Origin: Bacteroidales bacterium
GTDB taxonomy: Bacteria; Bacteroidota; Bacteroidia; Bacteroidales; Marinilabiliaceae
DNA: 64,000 nt
NCBI GenBank assembly: GCA_024401295.1
Contig: JAKSLG010000012.1
Span: 1-64,000, forward strand
Direction: 5' to 3'
Shown piece after piece: positions 27,286 to 36,664 of this stretch. The translations under genes were made by a program, and so were the position numbers. The stretch's first letter is position 1; every line of letters begins with the position of its first letter. The notes under the pieces were generated by a model, which saw only the letters and a program-made list of their open reading frames with translations, was not told the origin of the DNA and searched no databases.

Positions 27286-28026
27286 ATGAATATCAATATC
27301 AAGACATCTATGGGCGACATCAAAGTGCGCCTTTATGACGAGACACCTCTTCATCGCGACAATTTCTTGAAGCTCGCCAAGGAAGGTTACTATGATGGCA
27401 CGCTCTTTCATCGCGTCATCAAGAACTTCATGATTCAAGGCGGCGATCCAGACTCGAAGGGTGCGCCTGCAGGCAAGCAGCTTGGAGTTGGTGGCCCAGA
27501 CTATACTATTGAGGCCGAAATAAAGCCAGATCTCTATCATAAGCGTGGTGCACTTGCTGCAGCACGTCAAGGCGATGAGGTGAACCCGCAACGACGCAGT
27601 AGCGGTTCTCAGTTCTACATCGTCTGGGGCGATACCTACAATGCCGGCCAATTAAAGCAGTTCGAGAAGCAGATGCAGATGCAGGCCATGCAGCAGGCTT
27701 TTGACGCTCTCGTTCAACAGCATCGTAGCGAGATCATGCAGATGCGAAGAGATCGCAATCAGGCCGCTTTGCAGGAAATGCAGGACAGACTCATAAAAGA
27801 GGCTGAAGCCGAGGTGAAGAAGAACGGTGGCGTCAAGATGACTGATGAGCAGATAGCCACATATCAGAACATTGGAGGCACACCACATCTCGATGGACAA
27901 TACACAGTCTTTGGAGAGGTGACAGAAGGCCTCGATGTTGTCGATAAGATCCAGCAGACATCAACTGCTCGCGGCGACCGTCCAAAGGAGGACATCACCA
28001 TCATCTCGATGACAGTTATCGACTGA
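27286..28026 (+). CDS. Cyclophilin-type peptidyl-prolyl isomerase with helical insertion
   Basis: A 246-residue cytoplasmic cyclophilin (no signal peptide). The N-terminal half has the cyclophilin core: MGDIKVRLYDETPLHRDNF, YDGTLFHRVIKNFMIQGGDP and RRSSGSQFYIVWGD. After this comes a highly charged, Met/Gln-rich predicted helical insertion (about residues 120-190), then the final cyclophilin strands YTVFGEVTEGLDVVDKI. The insertion resembles coiled-coil and may mediate binding to partners (inference). The start is ATG 27286; the frame continues upstream through the guaA terminator without similarity. Terminators at 28053 and 28133 separate it from nqrF. Confidence 0.9.
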   Translation: MNINIKTSMGDIKVRLYDETPLHRDNFLKLAKEGYYDGTLFHRVIKNFMIQGGDPDSKGAPAGKQLGVGGPDYTIEAEIKPDLYHKRGALAAARQGDEVNPQRRSSGSQFYIVWGDTYNAGQLKQFEKQMQMQAMQQAFDALVQQHRSEIMQMRRDRNQAALQEMQDRLIKEAEAEVKKNGGVKMTDEQIATYQNIGGTPHLDGQYTVFGEVTEGLDVVDKIQQTSTARGDRPKEDITIISMTVID

Positions 28027-28052
28027 TTCCGTTCAAATGACGACATATTCAG

Positions 28053-28085
28053 GCCACGGAGAGATCTCTTCTCTACGTGGCTTTT
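28053..28085 (+). terminator. Terminator of the cyclophilin gene
   Basis: A stem GCCACG / CGTGGC with further pairing inside (AGAGA / TCTCT) and a TTTT tail on the plus strand. Confidence 0.7.
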
Positions 28086-28132
28086 CTGTTTTCCGGACAA
28101 ACCCATAGATAGGCACATATGTAAACACAAAA

Positions 28133-28166
28133 AAGAGATGCTTCCCGAATCCGGAAAGCATCTCTT
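28133..28166 (-). terminator. Terminator of the nqr operon
   Basis: The 11-bp stem AAGAGATGCTT / AAGCATCTCTT has a T tract on the minus strand, 41 bases past the nqrF stop. Confidence 0.85.
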
Positions 28167-28206
28167 GCTCTATGTAGTCTTATGTTGAAACTACTTTTGA
28201 AATCGA

Positions 28207-29493
28207 CTATCCACCGAAGTTATCGAAGCGGATCATCTCATCCTCTACGCCGAGAGAGTGGAGAAGGTCGAGAACTGTCTTGGCCATCATAGGAGGACCG
28301 CAGAGGTAGTACTCGCAATCTTCTGGAGCCTCGTGAGCCTTGAGGTAAGTATCACCCATAACTGGAGCAACGAAGCCTGCTGTGTACTTGATGCCAGCTG
28401 CGTCTGCCTTAGGGTCAGGACGGTCGAGTGCCAAGTGGAAGTGGAAGTTAGGGAATTCCTTCTCAAGTGCGAGGAAGTCGTCCAAGAATGGAATTTCCTC
28501 GAGGGCACGTGCACCATAGAAGTAGTGCATTGGACGCTGACGATCTTCTGGAGCGATGCCATTGCCCTTGAGCATGTGCATGATCTGTGCACGGAGAGGA
28601 GCCATACCGGCACCACCGCCGACCCAAATCATCTCACGGCCTGTGCCATACTGTGGACGGAACTCGCCATAAGGACCGCTCATGATAACCTTGTCGCCTG
28701 GCTTGAGGCTGAAGATATATGAAGAAGCGATACCTGGGTTCACGTCGATGAAGCCAGGACCCTGATCTTTTGGCTTGAAAGGAGGAGTTGCGATACGCAC
28801 GTTGAGTGTGATGATATCGCCCTCGTCTGGGTAATTGGCCATTGAGTATGCACGGATCGTTGGCTCCTCGTTCTTACACTTCAAGCCAAAGAGACCGAAC
28901 TTCTCCCATGCAGGAAGATATGTGTCGCCAATGAGACCCTTGTCGAAGTCCTTGTTGTAGTCAAGCTCGAAAGCAGGAATACGAATCTGTGCGTATGAAC
29001 CTGGTTCGAAATCCATGTGCTCGCCCTTTGGAAGAGCAACCTTGTATTCCTTGATGAATGTTGCTACGTTCTTGTTGCCAATAACCTCGCATTCCCATTC
29101 CTTAACGCCCATTACGCTGTCGTCAACCTTAATCTTAAGGTCGCCCTTGACCTTTGCCTGGCAACCAAGACGCCAGTGGTCTTGCTGCTGCTTACGGCTG
29201 AAATGGCCCTTTTCTGAAGGAAGAATCTCTCCTCCACCTTCAACGATCTGGCACTTGCACTGACCGCAAGAACCCTTACCACCGCACGCTGATGGCAAGA
29301 AGATTCCTTCTGCCGCGAGTGTGCTGAGGAGGCTTGAGCCCGACTCAACTTCAATTTCGTTGTCGCCGTTGATGTTGATCTTTACCTTGCCTGAAGCAAC
29401 GAGGAAGTTCTTTGCAACGAGAAGAATGACAACGAGGAGAAGAATGATAACGAGGAAGACTCCGATGCTCGCTAATATCAAATTCAAATCCAT
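28207..29493 (-). CDS. nqrF: Na+-translocating NADH:quinone reductase subunit F
   Basis: A 428-residue NADH-oxidising subunit of the Na+-NQR complex. It has one N-terminal transmembrane helix (about 5-27), a 2Fe-2S ferredoxin domain with cysteines in ACGGKGSCGQC plus a later Cys (RLGCQAK), then a ferredoxin-reductase FAD domain (RAYSMANYP) and an NADH domain (WVGGGAGMAPLRAQI; YLCGPPMM). Electrons pass NADH - FAD - 2Fe-2S - NqrB/C flavins - quinone while Na+ is pumped out. Last gene of nqrABCDEF, 20 bases after nqrE. Confidence 0.96.
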   Translation of the reverse strand: MDLNLILASIGVFLVIILLLVVILLVAKNFLVASGKVKININGDNEIEVESGSSLLSTLAAEGIFLPSACGGKGSCGQCKCQIVEGGGEILPSEKGHFSRKQQQDHWRLGCQAKVKGDLKIKVDDSVMGVKEWECEVIGNKNVATFIKEYKVALPKGEHMDFEPGSYAQIRIPAFELDYNKDFDKGLIGDTYLPAWEKFGLFGLKCKNEEPTIRAYSMANYPDEGDIITLNVRIATPPFKPKDQGPGFIDVNPGIASSYIFSLKPGDKVIMSGPYGEFRPQYGTGREMIWVGGGAGMAPLRAQIMHMLKGNGIAPEDRQRPMHYFYGARALEEIPFLDDFLALEKEFPNFHFHLALDRPDPKADAAGIKYTAGFVAPVMGDTYLKAHEAPEDCEYYLCGPPMMAKTVLDLLHSLGVEDEMIRFDNFGG

Positions 29494-29513
29494 TGTTTTA
29501 ATCCTTTGTCAAA

Positions 29514-30161
29514 TTAAATATTAAGTCCCGAGAAGCACATGAACGACATTGCCATCAAACCTACAACGATGAAGGTGATGCCAAGACCGCGCAATGCTGG
29601 TGGCACGTTTGAATACTGCATCTTTTCGCGAACCGCTGCAAGAGCTACGATTGCAAGCAACCAGCCGATACCTGAACCAAGTGCATATACAACGGCATCT
29701 GTTACGCTGCCGATGAACTTTGGATCTGTTGCGTCAAGGCCGATACGCTGCTGCATGAAGAGCGAAGCACCCATGATAGCGCAGTTTACTGCGATAAGTG
29801 GCAAGAAGATACCGAGAGATGCGTAGAGCGATGGAGAGAACTTCTCAACAATCATCTCGACGAGCTGAACGATACCTGCGATGACAGCGATGAAGAGAAT
29901 GAAGCTCAAGAAGCTGAGGTCCACACCACCGAGAACAGCTGTATTGAAACCGCCGTCGGCTGCAAGAACCTGTGTCTGGAGCAAGTAGTTCACAGGAAGT
30001 GTTACGAGGAGCACGAATGTAACCGCTGCACCAAGACCAAGACCTGTCTTAACGTCCTTCGATACGGCAAGGTAAGAACACATGCCGAGGAAGAAGGCGA
30101 AGATCATATTGTCCACAAAGATTGAGCGGACAAACAGACTGATCAAATTTGCATTTTCCAT
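29514..30161 (-). CDS. nqrE: Na+-NQR subunit E
   Basis: A 215-residue membrane subunit with six predicted helices, of the NqrE/RnfA family; [17 protein letters not shown] contains one of the conserved cysteines and [25 protein letters not shown] is typical. NqrD and NqrE form an inverted pair that holds an iron centre within the membrane. It lies in order between nqrD (27 bases upstream) and nqrF. Confidence 0.96.
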   Translation of the reverse strand: MENANLISLFVRSIFVDNMIFAFFLGMCSYLAVSKDVKTGLGLGAAVTFVLLVTLPVNYLLQTQVLAADGGFNTAVLGGVDLSFLSFILFIAVIAGIVQLVEMIVEKFSPSLYASLGIFLPLIAVNCAIMGASLFMQQRIGLDATDPKFIGSVTDAVVYALGSGIGWLLAIVALAAVREKMQYSNVPPALRGLGITFIVVGLMAMSFMCFSGLNI

Positions 30162-30188
30162 TTTACTATGTATTTATTACCTTACTAA

Positions 30189-30812
30189 TTATTTTTCCTG
30201 AAGATCCTTGTTGTGCGCACGCTCATACCAGATGATGCATGCAACGATGATGAGAGCCATTGGTGGCATGAGCATCAGACCGTTGTTTGAGTAGCCAAGC
30301 TCGTAGAAGCTGTCTGGGATAATCTGGAAGCCAAAGAGCTTGCCAGAACCAAGAAGCTCACGGAAGAATGCTACGATAACGAGAATCTTTGCATAGCCAA
30401 GACCGTTTGCAACACCATCGAGGAACGACTGCCAAGGCGAATTCTGCATTGCAAATGCCTCGAGACGACCCATGAGGATACAGTTTGTAATGATAAGACC
30501 AATGTAAACCGAAAGCGTCATTGCTACGTCATAGGCAAATGCCTTGAGCACCTCGCTCACGATTGTTACCAATGAGGCAACAACAACGAGCTGAACGATG
30601 ATTCGGATTCGATTTGGAATTGTATTGCGCAAAAGTGAGATTACCACGTTTGCGATTGCTGTGATGATTGTCACAGAAAGACCCATCACGAGAGCAGGAA
30701 CCAACTGCGCTGTAACAGCCAACGCCGAGCAGATGCCAAGCACCTGTACGGTCACAGGGTTGTTGAGTGACAGAGGACCTACGAATACGTCTTTATCTTT
30801 AAGTTTTGCCAT
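30189..30812 (-). CDS. nqrD: Na+-NQR subunit D
   Basis: A 207-residue membrane subunit paralogous to NqrE. Conserved features include NPVTVQVLGICSALAVT near the N-terminus and the helix TNCILMGRLEAFAM, which contains a conserved Cys of the shared iron site. It is 16 bases downstream of nqrC. Confidence 0.96.
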   Translation of the reverse strand: MAKLKDKDVFVGPLSLNNPVTVQVLGICSALAVTAQLVPALVMGLSVTIITAIANVVISLLRNTIPNRIRIIVQLVVVASLVTIVSEVLKAFAYDVAMTLSVYIGLIITNCILMGRLEAFAMQNSPWQSFLDGVANGLGYAKILVIVAFFRELLGSGKLFGFQIIPDSFYELGYSNNGLMLMPPMALIIVACIIWYERAHNKDLQEK

Positions 30813-30828
30813 TTGTTTGTCCTCCTAA

Positions 30829-31596
30829 TTAATTGATTGAATCATTTACTGCAGTTGCAGCAGCGGCAATTGTATCTGTGCATGCAGCAATTGTGTCTGC
30901 ACATGATGCAGCTGCATTTTCGCATGAAGCTGAAAGGAATTCCTTATAGTTCTTGAGGCAATTCTGAAGCATGTCGCGAACACCATTAGATGTAAGTGTA
31001 CCGCCTGAGATACCGTCGCACTCAACCTCTGCATCGCTTACGTTGCCATTCTTGACAACTGTGAGAGCAACTTGTGCATCCTTGACAACCTTCTTGCCTG
31101 CGAACTGGCTCTTGAACTTGTCTGCAGTGATTTCTGCACCAAGACCTGGAGTTTCTGAATCGTGAGAGAAGTCAACACCGCATACTGTGTTCTTGTCTGA
31201 CTCTACCGAGATATAACCCCAGATTGCACCCCAGAGACCGTTGCCGGCAAGTGGGAATACATATTTCTTGTCGCCATTCTTTTCATAAACGAATACGTGG
31301 AAGTTTCCTTCCTTGATTTCGCTCGCATACTTTGTCTTGAAGTCAGCAGCGCTGACCTCTTCCAAAGAGCCATTCTTGAAAAGATAGTCCTTTACATTTG
31401 CGTCGAACTCTGCATCGGCATCCTCAGCCTCGACATTGACTGCACGAAGAATCTGCTTCTTTGTGTCGAGCTTGACATTCTTGCCCTGCTGCTCCTTAAG
31501 TGTAGATGAAACGAACGAAAGGAGGAACGCCACTATGATAACCAATACAGTAGCATAGATGACTGTATAGGCATTGCTATTTGTGTTTGTAGCCAT
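30829..31596 (-). CDS. nqrC: Na+-NQR subunit C
   Basis: A 255-residue subunit with one N-terminal transmembrane helix (about 10-30) and a periplasmic FMN-binding domain. FMN is covalently attached by ApbE to Thr in the motif S(T)GATLT; here it appears as ISGGTLTSNG, with Gly for the usual Ala. The C-terminus (about 225-255) carries an unusual Ala/Cys/Thr-rich repetitive tail (three ACADTIAA-like repeats, four Cys) not present in the E. coli/Vibrio-type proteins. Confidence 0.94.
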   Translation of the reverse strand: MATNTNSNAYTVIYATVLVIIVAFLLSFVSSTLKEQQGKNVKLDTKKQILRAVNVEAEDADAEFDANVKDYLFKNGSLEEVSAADFKTKYASEIKEGNFHVFVYEKNGDKKYVFPLAGNGLWGAIWGYISVESDKNTVCGVDFSHDSETPGLGAEITADKFKSQFAGKKVVKDAQVALTVVKNGNVSDAEVECDGISGGTLTSNGVRDMLQNCLKNYKEFLSASCENAAASCADTIAACTDTIAAAATAVNDSIN

Positions 31597-31607
31597 TTTC
31601 GTTTGTT

Positions 31608-32741
31608 TTATTTGTTGTTCTTAACTCGGTTCTTACGACGATTAATGTTCGACTGAACGAAGCAATAGTCGATCAGTGGAGCGAATGTGTTCATCAACAG
31701 GATTGCGAGCATCATACCTTCTGGATAACCAGGGTTGAGAACGCGGATGATGATTGCCATCGCACCAATCAAGAAACCATAAATGTATTTACCCTTCTCT
31801 GTACGGCATGATGTTACAGGGTCTGTAGCCATGAAGACTGCACCGAATGCAAAACCACCGATGACGAGCTGCTCGCACCAGCAGATGTCGCATGCACCTG
31901 TCGCATTGAAGATATAACCCATGAGCGCACCACCAACGAATACGCTGCACATCGTCTTCCAGCTTGCTACGCCTGTGAGAAGAAGAATTACTGCGCCAAT
32001 GAGGCAGCAGAGAGCACTTGTCTCACCGATAGAACCTGGGATAAGGCCGATGAATGATGCTTCAAAGCCAAATGTGTTGCCTGCCAATGCTGTTGCACCA
32101 GTGAAACCATCTGCAACCTGTGTTGCATCATAATCATAATACCAAACCTGATCACCAGACATCTTTGTTGGGTATGCAAAGAATAGGAACGCACGAGCTA
32201 CGAGTGCTGGGTTCCAGATATTCATACCTGTACCGCCAAATACTTCCTTGCCGAAGATTACTGCGAAAGCAGTTGCAACTGCAACGAGCCACAGAGGTAC
32301 GTCTGCTGGCATGATAAGTGGAATAATCATACCTGTTGCGAGGAAACCTTCGTTCACCTCGTGTCCGCGCATCTGAGCCACTGCGAACTCAATGCCAAGA
32401 CCAACAACGTATGATACAACCAAGATTGGGAATACTGCGATGATACCTTCAAGAACGATGTCGCCGAAAGTTGCAGTATCGAGCTGGCCGAGCATACGGA
32501 AATGCTGGTAGCCAGTGTTGTAGATACCGAAAAGAAGAGCCGGTATCAGAGCCAAGATGACGCAAGAGATGGTTCTCTTCAGATCCACCGCGTCGCGAAC
32601 GTGAACGCCGCCTTTGTTGACTGTGTTTGGGACAAAGAGGAAAGTCTCGAACGCACCGAACGTAGAACGGAGCTTTGAGAACTTGCCGCCTTCCTCAAAG
32701 TTAGGCTTCACGCTGTCTATAAAGTCTCTTAATGAACTCAT
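31608..32741 (-). CDS. nqrB: Na+-NQR subunit B
   Basis: A 377-residue polytopic subunit carrying covalent FMN and riboflavin and forming part of the Na+ and quinone path. The FMN-attachment motif is visible as DGFTGATALA. GMNIWNPALVARAFLFFAYP and MATDPVTS are strongly conserved in NqrB/RnfD. It is 76 bases downstream of nqrA and 11 upstream of nqrC. Confidence 0.96.
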   Translation of the reverse strand: MSSLRDFIDSVKPNFEEGGKFSKLRSTFGAFETFLFVPNTVNKGGVHVRDAVDLKRTISCVILALIPALLFGIYNTGYQHFRMLGQLDTATFGDIVLEGIIAVFPILVVSYVVGLGIEFAVAQMRGHEVNEGFLATGMIIPLIMPADVPLWLVAVATAFAVIFGKEVFGGTGMNIWNPALVARAFLFFAYPTKMSGDQVWYYDYDATQVADGFTGATALAGNTFGFEASFIGLIPGSIGETSALCCLIGAVILLLTGVASWKTMCSVFVGGALMGYIFNATGACDICWCEQLVIGGFAFGAVFMATDPVTSCRTEKGKYIYGFLIGAMAIIIRVLNPGYPEGMMLAILLMNTFAPLIDYCFVQSNINRRKNRVKNNK

Positions 32742-32817
32742 TTATTCTAATTGTGATTGATAAGTCTTAAGATTCAAGATCACTCTTTGATTCTTAATTC
32801 TTAATCTGAATTACTAA
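32742..32817 (-). other. nqrA-nqrB intercistronic spacer
   Basis: The longest gap within the operon (76 bases), AT-rich, with near-direct repeats of ATTCTTAA and a GATT...AATC complementarity. I see no promoter box or terminator in it. Confidence 0.3.
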
Positions 32818-34161
32818 CTATCCTACTTCCTTAACCATGAGGTCAAGACCATTGCGGAGCACTTTCTGCAAAGGAATCTTCGATGTGCAGACGAATTCGC
32901 AAAGTGCGATGTCTTCCTCTACAACTTCGTAGATGCCAAGCTGATCCATCTTGTCGATGTCCTGTGCCATGATAGCCTTGAAGAGATATTCTGGATAGAT
33001 ATCCATTGGGAATACCTTGTCGAGTTCGTTGCTGACAACGAATGCACGCTTCTCGCCATGAGTGTTTGTGTCGAGCTTGTATTCCTTCTTGCCCATGAGC
33101 CATGAGAAGAATGTGCGGCCTGCACTGAACTTGTTGAAGCCAGGCAATGCCCATCCGAACATCTCGTACTGATTGCCTTCTGGGATGACAGTTACCTGAG
33201 AGTCATAGAAACCAAGGTAGCCTTCTGCCTTTGTCTCAGCACCTGTGAGAACGTTGCCGCTGATTACGCGAACATTGTCCGAAACGAGGTTGCCGTTGAC
33301 TGCTGTAGAGAGCTGAGCACCTACTATTGTGCGGAAATAACCCTTGTTCTTTACCTCAGAACCTGCGATTACTGCAACACGGCTGAAGTCGTGAACGCCA
33401 GTTGTGAAGAGCTTGCCGACTGCAACAACTTCCTGAACACCGATAGTGAATACCTTTTCGCCAGCATTGATTGGGTTGATGTGGTTGATCTGAATACCAA
33501 CACAACCTGCAGGGTGAGGACCGTCGAATGTTGTAACAGTTACGCCCTTGGCATTCTTGAATGCAGGAGCTGAGCCATTGTTGTGAACACCAACGAAAAC
33601 AGGCGCAATTTTGTTGAGAACGTCAAGACCTTTCTGGAAAGCCTCTTCGTTGCCCTTGATTACGTAGTCGTAGTCAGGAGCAAGTGGAGCTGTGTCGAAA
33701 GTTGATACGAAAATTGCCTTAGGCTCTGCCTTTGGATCAGCAACCACGTTGTATGGACGCTGCTTGAAATAAGGCCAAGCACCAGCTTCGAGCATCTTGT
33801 CGATGACCTGCTGACGGCTGAGGGAATTGATGTCTGCCTTGCCGAAATCAACTGCGCTGTTCTGGCCGTCTGCCTTAACGACAACTTCCAAAATAACACG
33901 TCTTTCGCCACGGTTGACAGCAACCAACTCGCCGCTCACTGGCGACACGAATTTAACCTCTGGCTGCTTCTTGTCGAAGAAGAGCACGCTGCCTGCCTGC
34001 ACTTTGTCGCCTACCGCTGCAACCATCTTTGGCACCAGATTGTGGAAATCTGTTGGCTGGATGGCATAGAGCTCCGGAAGGGCTACCTGCGCAAAGACAG
34101 TCTCCGCCTTGCCAGCAAGACGAATGTCGAGGCCTTTCTTGAGTTTTATTACATCAGACAT
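32818..34161 (-). CDS. nqrA: Na+-NQR subunit A
   Basis: A 447-residue peripheral subunit on the cytoplasmic side, linked to ubiquinone binding. The N-terminal KLKKGLDIRLAGKAE and central GPHPAGCVGIQINHINPIN are signatures of NqrA. It is the first gene of the operon. The 34162-34263 region contains the start points of this gene and of the divergent Plug-family gene; I see a strong promoter only for the latter. Confidence 0.96.
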   Translation of the reverse strand: MSDVIKLKKGLDIRLAGKAETVFAQVALPELYAIQPTDFHNLVPKMVAAVGDKVQAGSVLFFDKKQPEVKFVSPVSGELVAVNRGERRVILEVVVKADGQNSAVDFGKADINSLSRQQVIDKMLEAGAWPYFKQRPYNVVADPKAEPKAIFVSTFDTAPLAPDYDYVIKGNEEAFQKGLDVLNKIAPVFVGVHNNGSAPAFKNAKGVTVTTFDGPHPAGCVGIQINHINPINAGEKVFTIGVQEVVAVGKLFTTGVHDFSRVAVIAGSEVKNKGYFRTIVGAQLSTAVNGNLVSDNVRVISGNVLTGAETKAEGYLGFYDSQVTVIPEGNQYEMFGWALPGFNKFSAGRTFFSWLMGKKEYKLDTNTHGEKRAFVVSNELDKVFPMDIYPEYLFKAIMAQDIDKMDQLGIYEVVEEDIALCEFVCTSKIPLQKVLRNGLDLMVKEVG

Positions 34162-34184
34162 TTGTTAAGAATGAAATGGTTTTA

Positions 34185-34216
34185 TTTGATTATTTGTTAT
34201 TTCTTTGGTTATTTTT
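34185..34216 (+). promoter_or_regulatory. Promoter of the Plug-family gene
   Basis: -33 TTTG at 34185-34188 and -7 TATTTTTG at 34209-34216, spacer 20 bases: a full match to the Bacteroidetes consensus. ATG follows 47 bases downstream. Confidence 0.75.
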
Positions 34217-34263
34217 GCGATGTGAATAGACACACCACGAAAAACTCTGCAAAGAAAACGAAA

Positions 34264-35550
34264 ATGACAATCATTTACGAATATACGAACAAAAAATTCT
34301 TTAATTGGCACGAAATAATCGTGTTAATTTTTGTAATAATTGCTGGACTGCCATTTGCGCATGCGCAAAATTCCGCTTTTTATGCACTCCCAGGCATCCG
34401 TTCGCTCTCAATGAAGACTCTCAATGATTCGCTGACGATTCCGTCTGTCGCACTTGGCACCGACGAAATTCTTATTGTCGAATTCGACGAACTTGATGCC
34501 GATTCCCGGTCGCTGTCGTATTCGCTCCGTCATTGCAATGCCGATTGGCAACCTTCAGATCTCATGGATATTGAGTTCTTCGATGGCTTCAATCGGGTCT
34601 ATGGACATGATGCATATCACCTTTCGTTTAACACGACAACTGATTATACGCACTACGTCGTAAAAGTTGAAATAAAGGATATTAAAATTTCTGGCAATTA
34701 TGTCTTGACGCTCATCGACGATGATGATACGCGGGTGTTGTCTGTTCCGTTTCTCGTTTATGAAAACATGGCAGGAATCCGTAGTCGTATAATTCGCTCA
34801 CGAAGTGGAGATTGCGGAACGCAAAAACTCAGTTTCTCAATTCTTCATCCTCAGATTCATACTACAAATCCGATGCTTGAATTCAGCGTCGTCGTTTGGC
34901 AGAATTCTCGTGATGATACCAGGCAAATATTGAATCAGCCGACTTTTGTCCGAAGTTCAGAACTTGTTTTTCTTGACGCTGCATCATTTGATGCTGGTAA
35001 TGAGCATCGGTGGGCTGACAATAGAAGCCTGAAATACAACGGACTCAACGTGGTTTCGGTCGATTTTTATGATCCTTATTATCACGTCACTCTTGACCGT
35101 GATGCCGTACCTATTGGCTATTTCTATCACGAGGATTTTAATTCAAGAAGCCATTTCGAGGCGCGGGATATTCACCGAAGTGCCAGCTACGCTGCAGACT
35201 ATACTTTTGTGCATTTTTCGCTTGCAACTCCTCCTCTCGATGGTAAGGTCTATGTCTTTGGCCAGCTTTCTGATTTTGCATTTTCCGATGCCAATCGTAT
35301 GTCATACGATGAACAGGTTGGTGCATACAAACTTTCGATGCAGATGAAGCAAGGTCTACATAGCTATCAGTATGTTGTCGTTGACGACAAAGGCCGTGTC
35401 TCAACAGCTGATACGGAAGGCTCTTTTGCCGATACGGAGAACGACTATTTTATCGCTGTTTACTATCGTCCGCAGTCTGAAACGCACGATAGGCTGATTG
35501 CCTTCAAGCGTCATAATTCAATGAAGACAATCAATGATTTTATAAAATAG
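34264..35550 (+). CDS. Type IX secretion Plug-family (DUF5103) protein
   Basis: A 428-residue exported protein (signal anchor about 15-36 ending AHAQ). It matches the DUF5103 family, now described as the type IX secretion system Plug domain: the Flavobacterium Plug protein closes the periplasmic side of the SprA channel. Recognisable features are SYSLRHCNADWQPSDL and NDYFIAVYYRPQ at the C-terminus, with a central carbohydrate-binding-like beta domain (FGQLSDFAF). I placed the start after the consensus promoter, at ATG 34264; the frame extends upstream antisense to nqrA but without similarity. Its presence supports a functional T9SS in this organism. Confidence 0.85.
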   Translation: MTIIYEYTNKKFFNWHEIIVLIFVIIAGLPFAHAQNSAFYALPGIRSLSMKTLNDSLTIPSVALGTDEILIVEFDELDADSRSLSYSLRHCNADWQPSDLMDIEFFDGFNRVYGHDAYHLSFNTTTDYTHYVVKVEIKDIKISGNYVLTLIDDDDTRVLSVPFLVYENMAGIRSRIIRSRSGDCGTQKLSFSILHPQIHTTNPMLEFSVVVWQNSRDDTRQILNQPTFVRSSELVFLDAASFDAGNEHRWADNRSLKYNGLNVVSVDFYDPYYHVTLDRDAVPIGYFYHEDFNSRSHFEARDIHRSASYAADYTFVHFSLATPPLDGKVYVFGQLSDFAFSDANRMSYDEQVGAYKLSMQMKQGLHSYQYVVVDDKGRVSTADTEGSFADTENDYFIAVYYRPQSETHDRLIAFKRHNSMKTINDFIK

Positions 35551-35569
35551 AAATGGATGATATTCGCGA

Positions 35570-36658
35570 CTATTGCTCGTCTCTGCTCGCAATATAGCCT
35601 CGCCATTTGTTGATGCAATCGACCATGTCTTGTGGCAGTTCCGAGTCAAATTCCATATATTCGCCGCTCACTGGGTGCATGAATCCGAGTGTCTTTGCAT
35701 GAAGGGCTTGGCGCGGGAGAATTTCAAAGCAGTTTTGCACAAACTGTTTGTATTTCGTAAAAGTCGTTCCTTTCAAAATCTGGTTGCCGCCATATCGTTC
35801 ATCGTTGAAAAGTGTATGTCCGATGTGCTTGAAATGTGCACGGATTTGATGTGTGCGTCCAGTTTCAAGACGGCATTGCACCATTGTGATATACCCCAGA
35901 TTTTCAAGCACTTTATAGTGCGTTACGGCATGTTTGCCGATATCGCTTCCCTCTGGATATACCGACATCTGTTTCCTGTCTTGTGAACTTCTTCCGATGT
36001 TGCCTCGGATGGTGCCTTCCTGTTCGTCGAAACGGCCCCATGCAAGCGCAATATATGTGCGCGAAGTTGTCTTGTTGAAGAATTGTTTTGCAAGATGCGT
36101 CTTCGCTCGTTCTGTTTTTGCAACAACCAGCAAACCGCTTGTGTCTTTGTCAATGCGGTGAACAAGTCCGGGACGAGGATCGTTTTTCGACTCTTTGGTC
36201 CATAATTCGGCCTTGTCTTGAAGATGAAATGCCAAGGCATTCACGAGAGTTCCCGTATAGTTGCCGAAACCAGGGTGAACGCACATGCCTGCACGTTTGT
36301 TGACAACGAGCAACTCGCTGTCCTCATAGACTATTTCAAGCGGTATGTCTTCGGGAATGATCTCTATTTCGCGTGGCGGATAGCTCATTACGATGCTCAC
36401 CACATCGCCAGGCTTGATCTTGTAATTCGCCTTTACAGGCTTGTCGTTGACCAGGATGTTTCCGGCATCTGCAGCCTCTTGTATCTTTGTGCGAGATGCA
36501 TGCTCAATACGGTTGACGATGAACTTGTCTATGCGAAGAAGCCCTTGCTTTTTGTCGGCAACGAAGTGAAAATGTTCAAACATTTCACCATTTCCACTTG
36601 CGGAATATTCGTTGTCGTCTATATCGTCGAATTCAACGTCGTCAAATTCTTCTGCCAT
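35570..36658 (-). CDS. RluA/RluD-family 23S rRNA pseudouridine synthase
   Basis: A 362-residue enzyme with an S4 RNA-binding domain (about 40-100, LLRIDKFIVNRI...LVNDKPVKANYKIKPGD) and the RluA-type pseudouridine synthase domain. The catalytic Asp is in HRIDKDTSGLLVVAK and the conserved ETGRTHQIRAH follows. By architecture it is RluD-like (pseudouridines in helix 69 of 23S rRNA), but the exact target is inferred. There is an acidic N-terminal extension (EEFDDVEFDDIDDNE). It starts 6 bases after the PASTA gene stop, so the two are translationally close. Confidence 0.92.
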   Translation of the reverse strand: MAEEFDDVEFDDIDDNEYSASGNGEMFEHFHFVADKKQGLLRIDKFIVNRIEHASRTKIQEAADAGNILVNDKPVKANYKIKPGDVVSIVMSYPPREIEIIPEDIPLEIVYEDSELLVVNKRAGMCVHPGFGNYTGTLVNALAFHLQDKAELWTKESKNDPRPGLVHRIDKDTSGLLVVAKTERAKTHLAKQFFNKTTSRTYIALAWGRFDEQEGTIRGNIGRSSQDRKQMSVYPEGSDIGKHAVTHYKVLENLGYITMVQCRLETGRTHQIRAHFKHIGHTLFNDERYGGNQILKGTTFTKYKQFVQNCFEILPRQALHAKTLGFMHPVSGEYMEFDSELPQDMVDCINKWRGYIASRDEQ

Positions 36659-36664
36659 CGCCAA

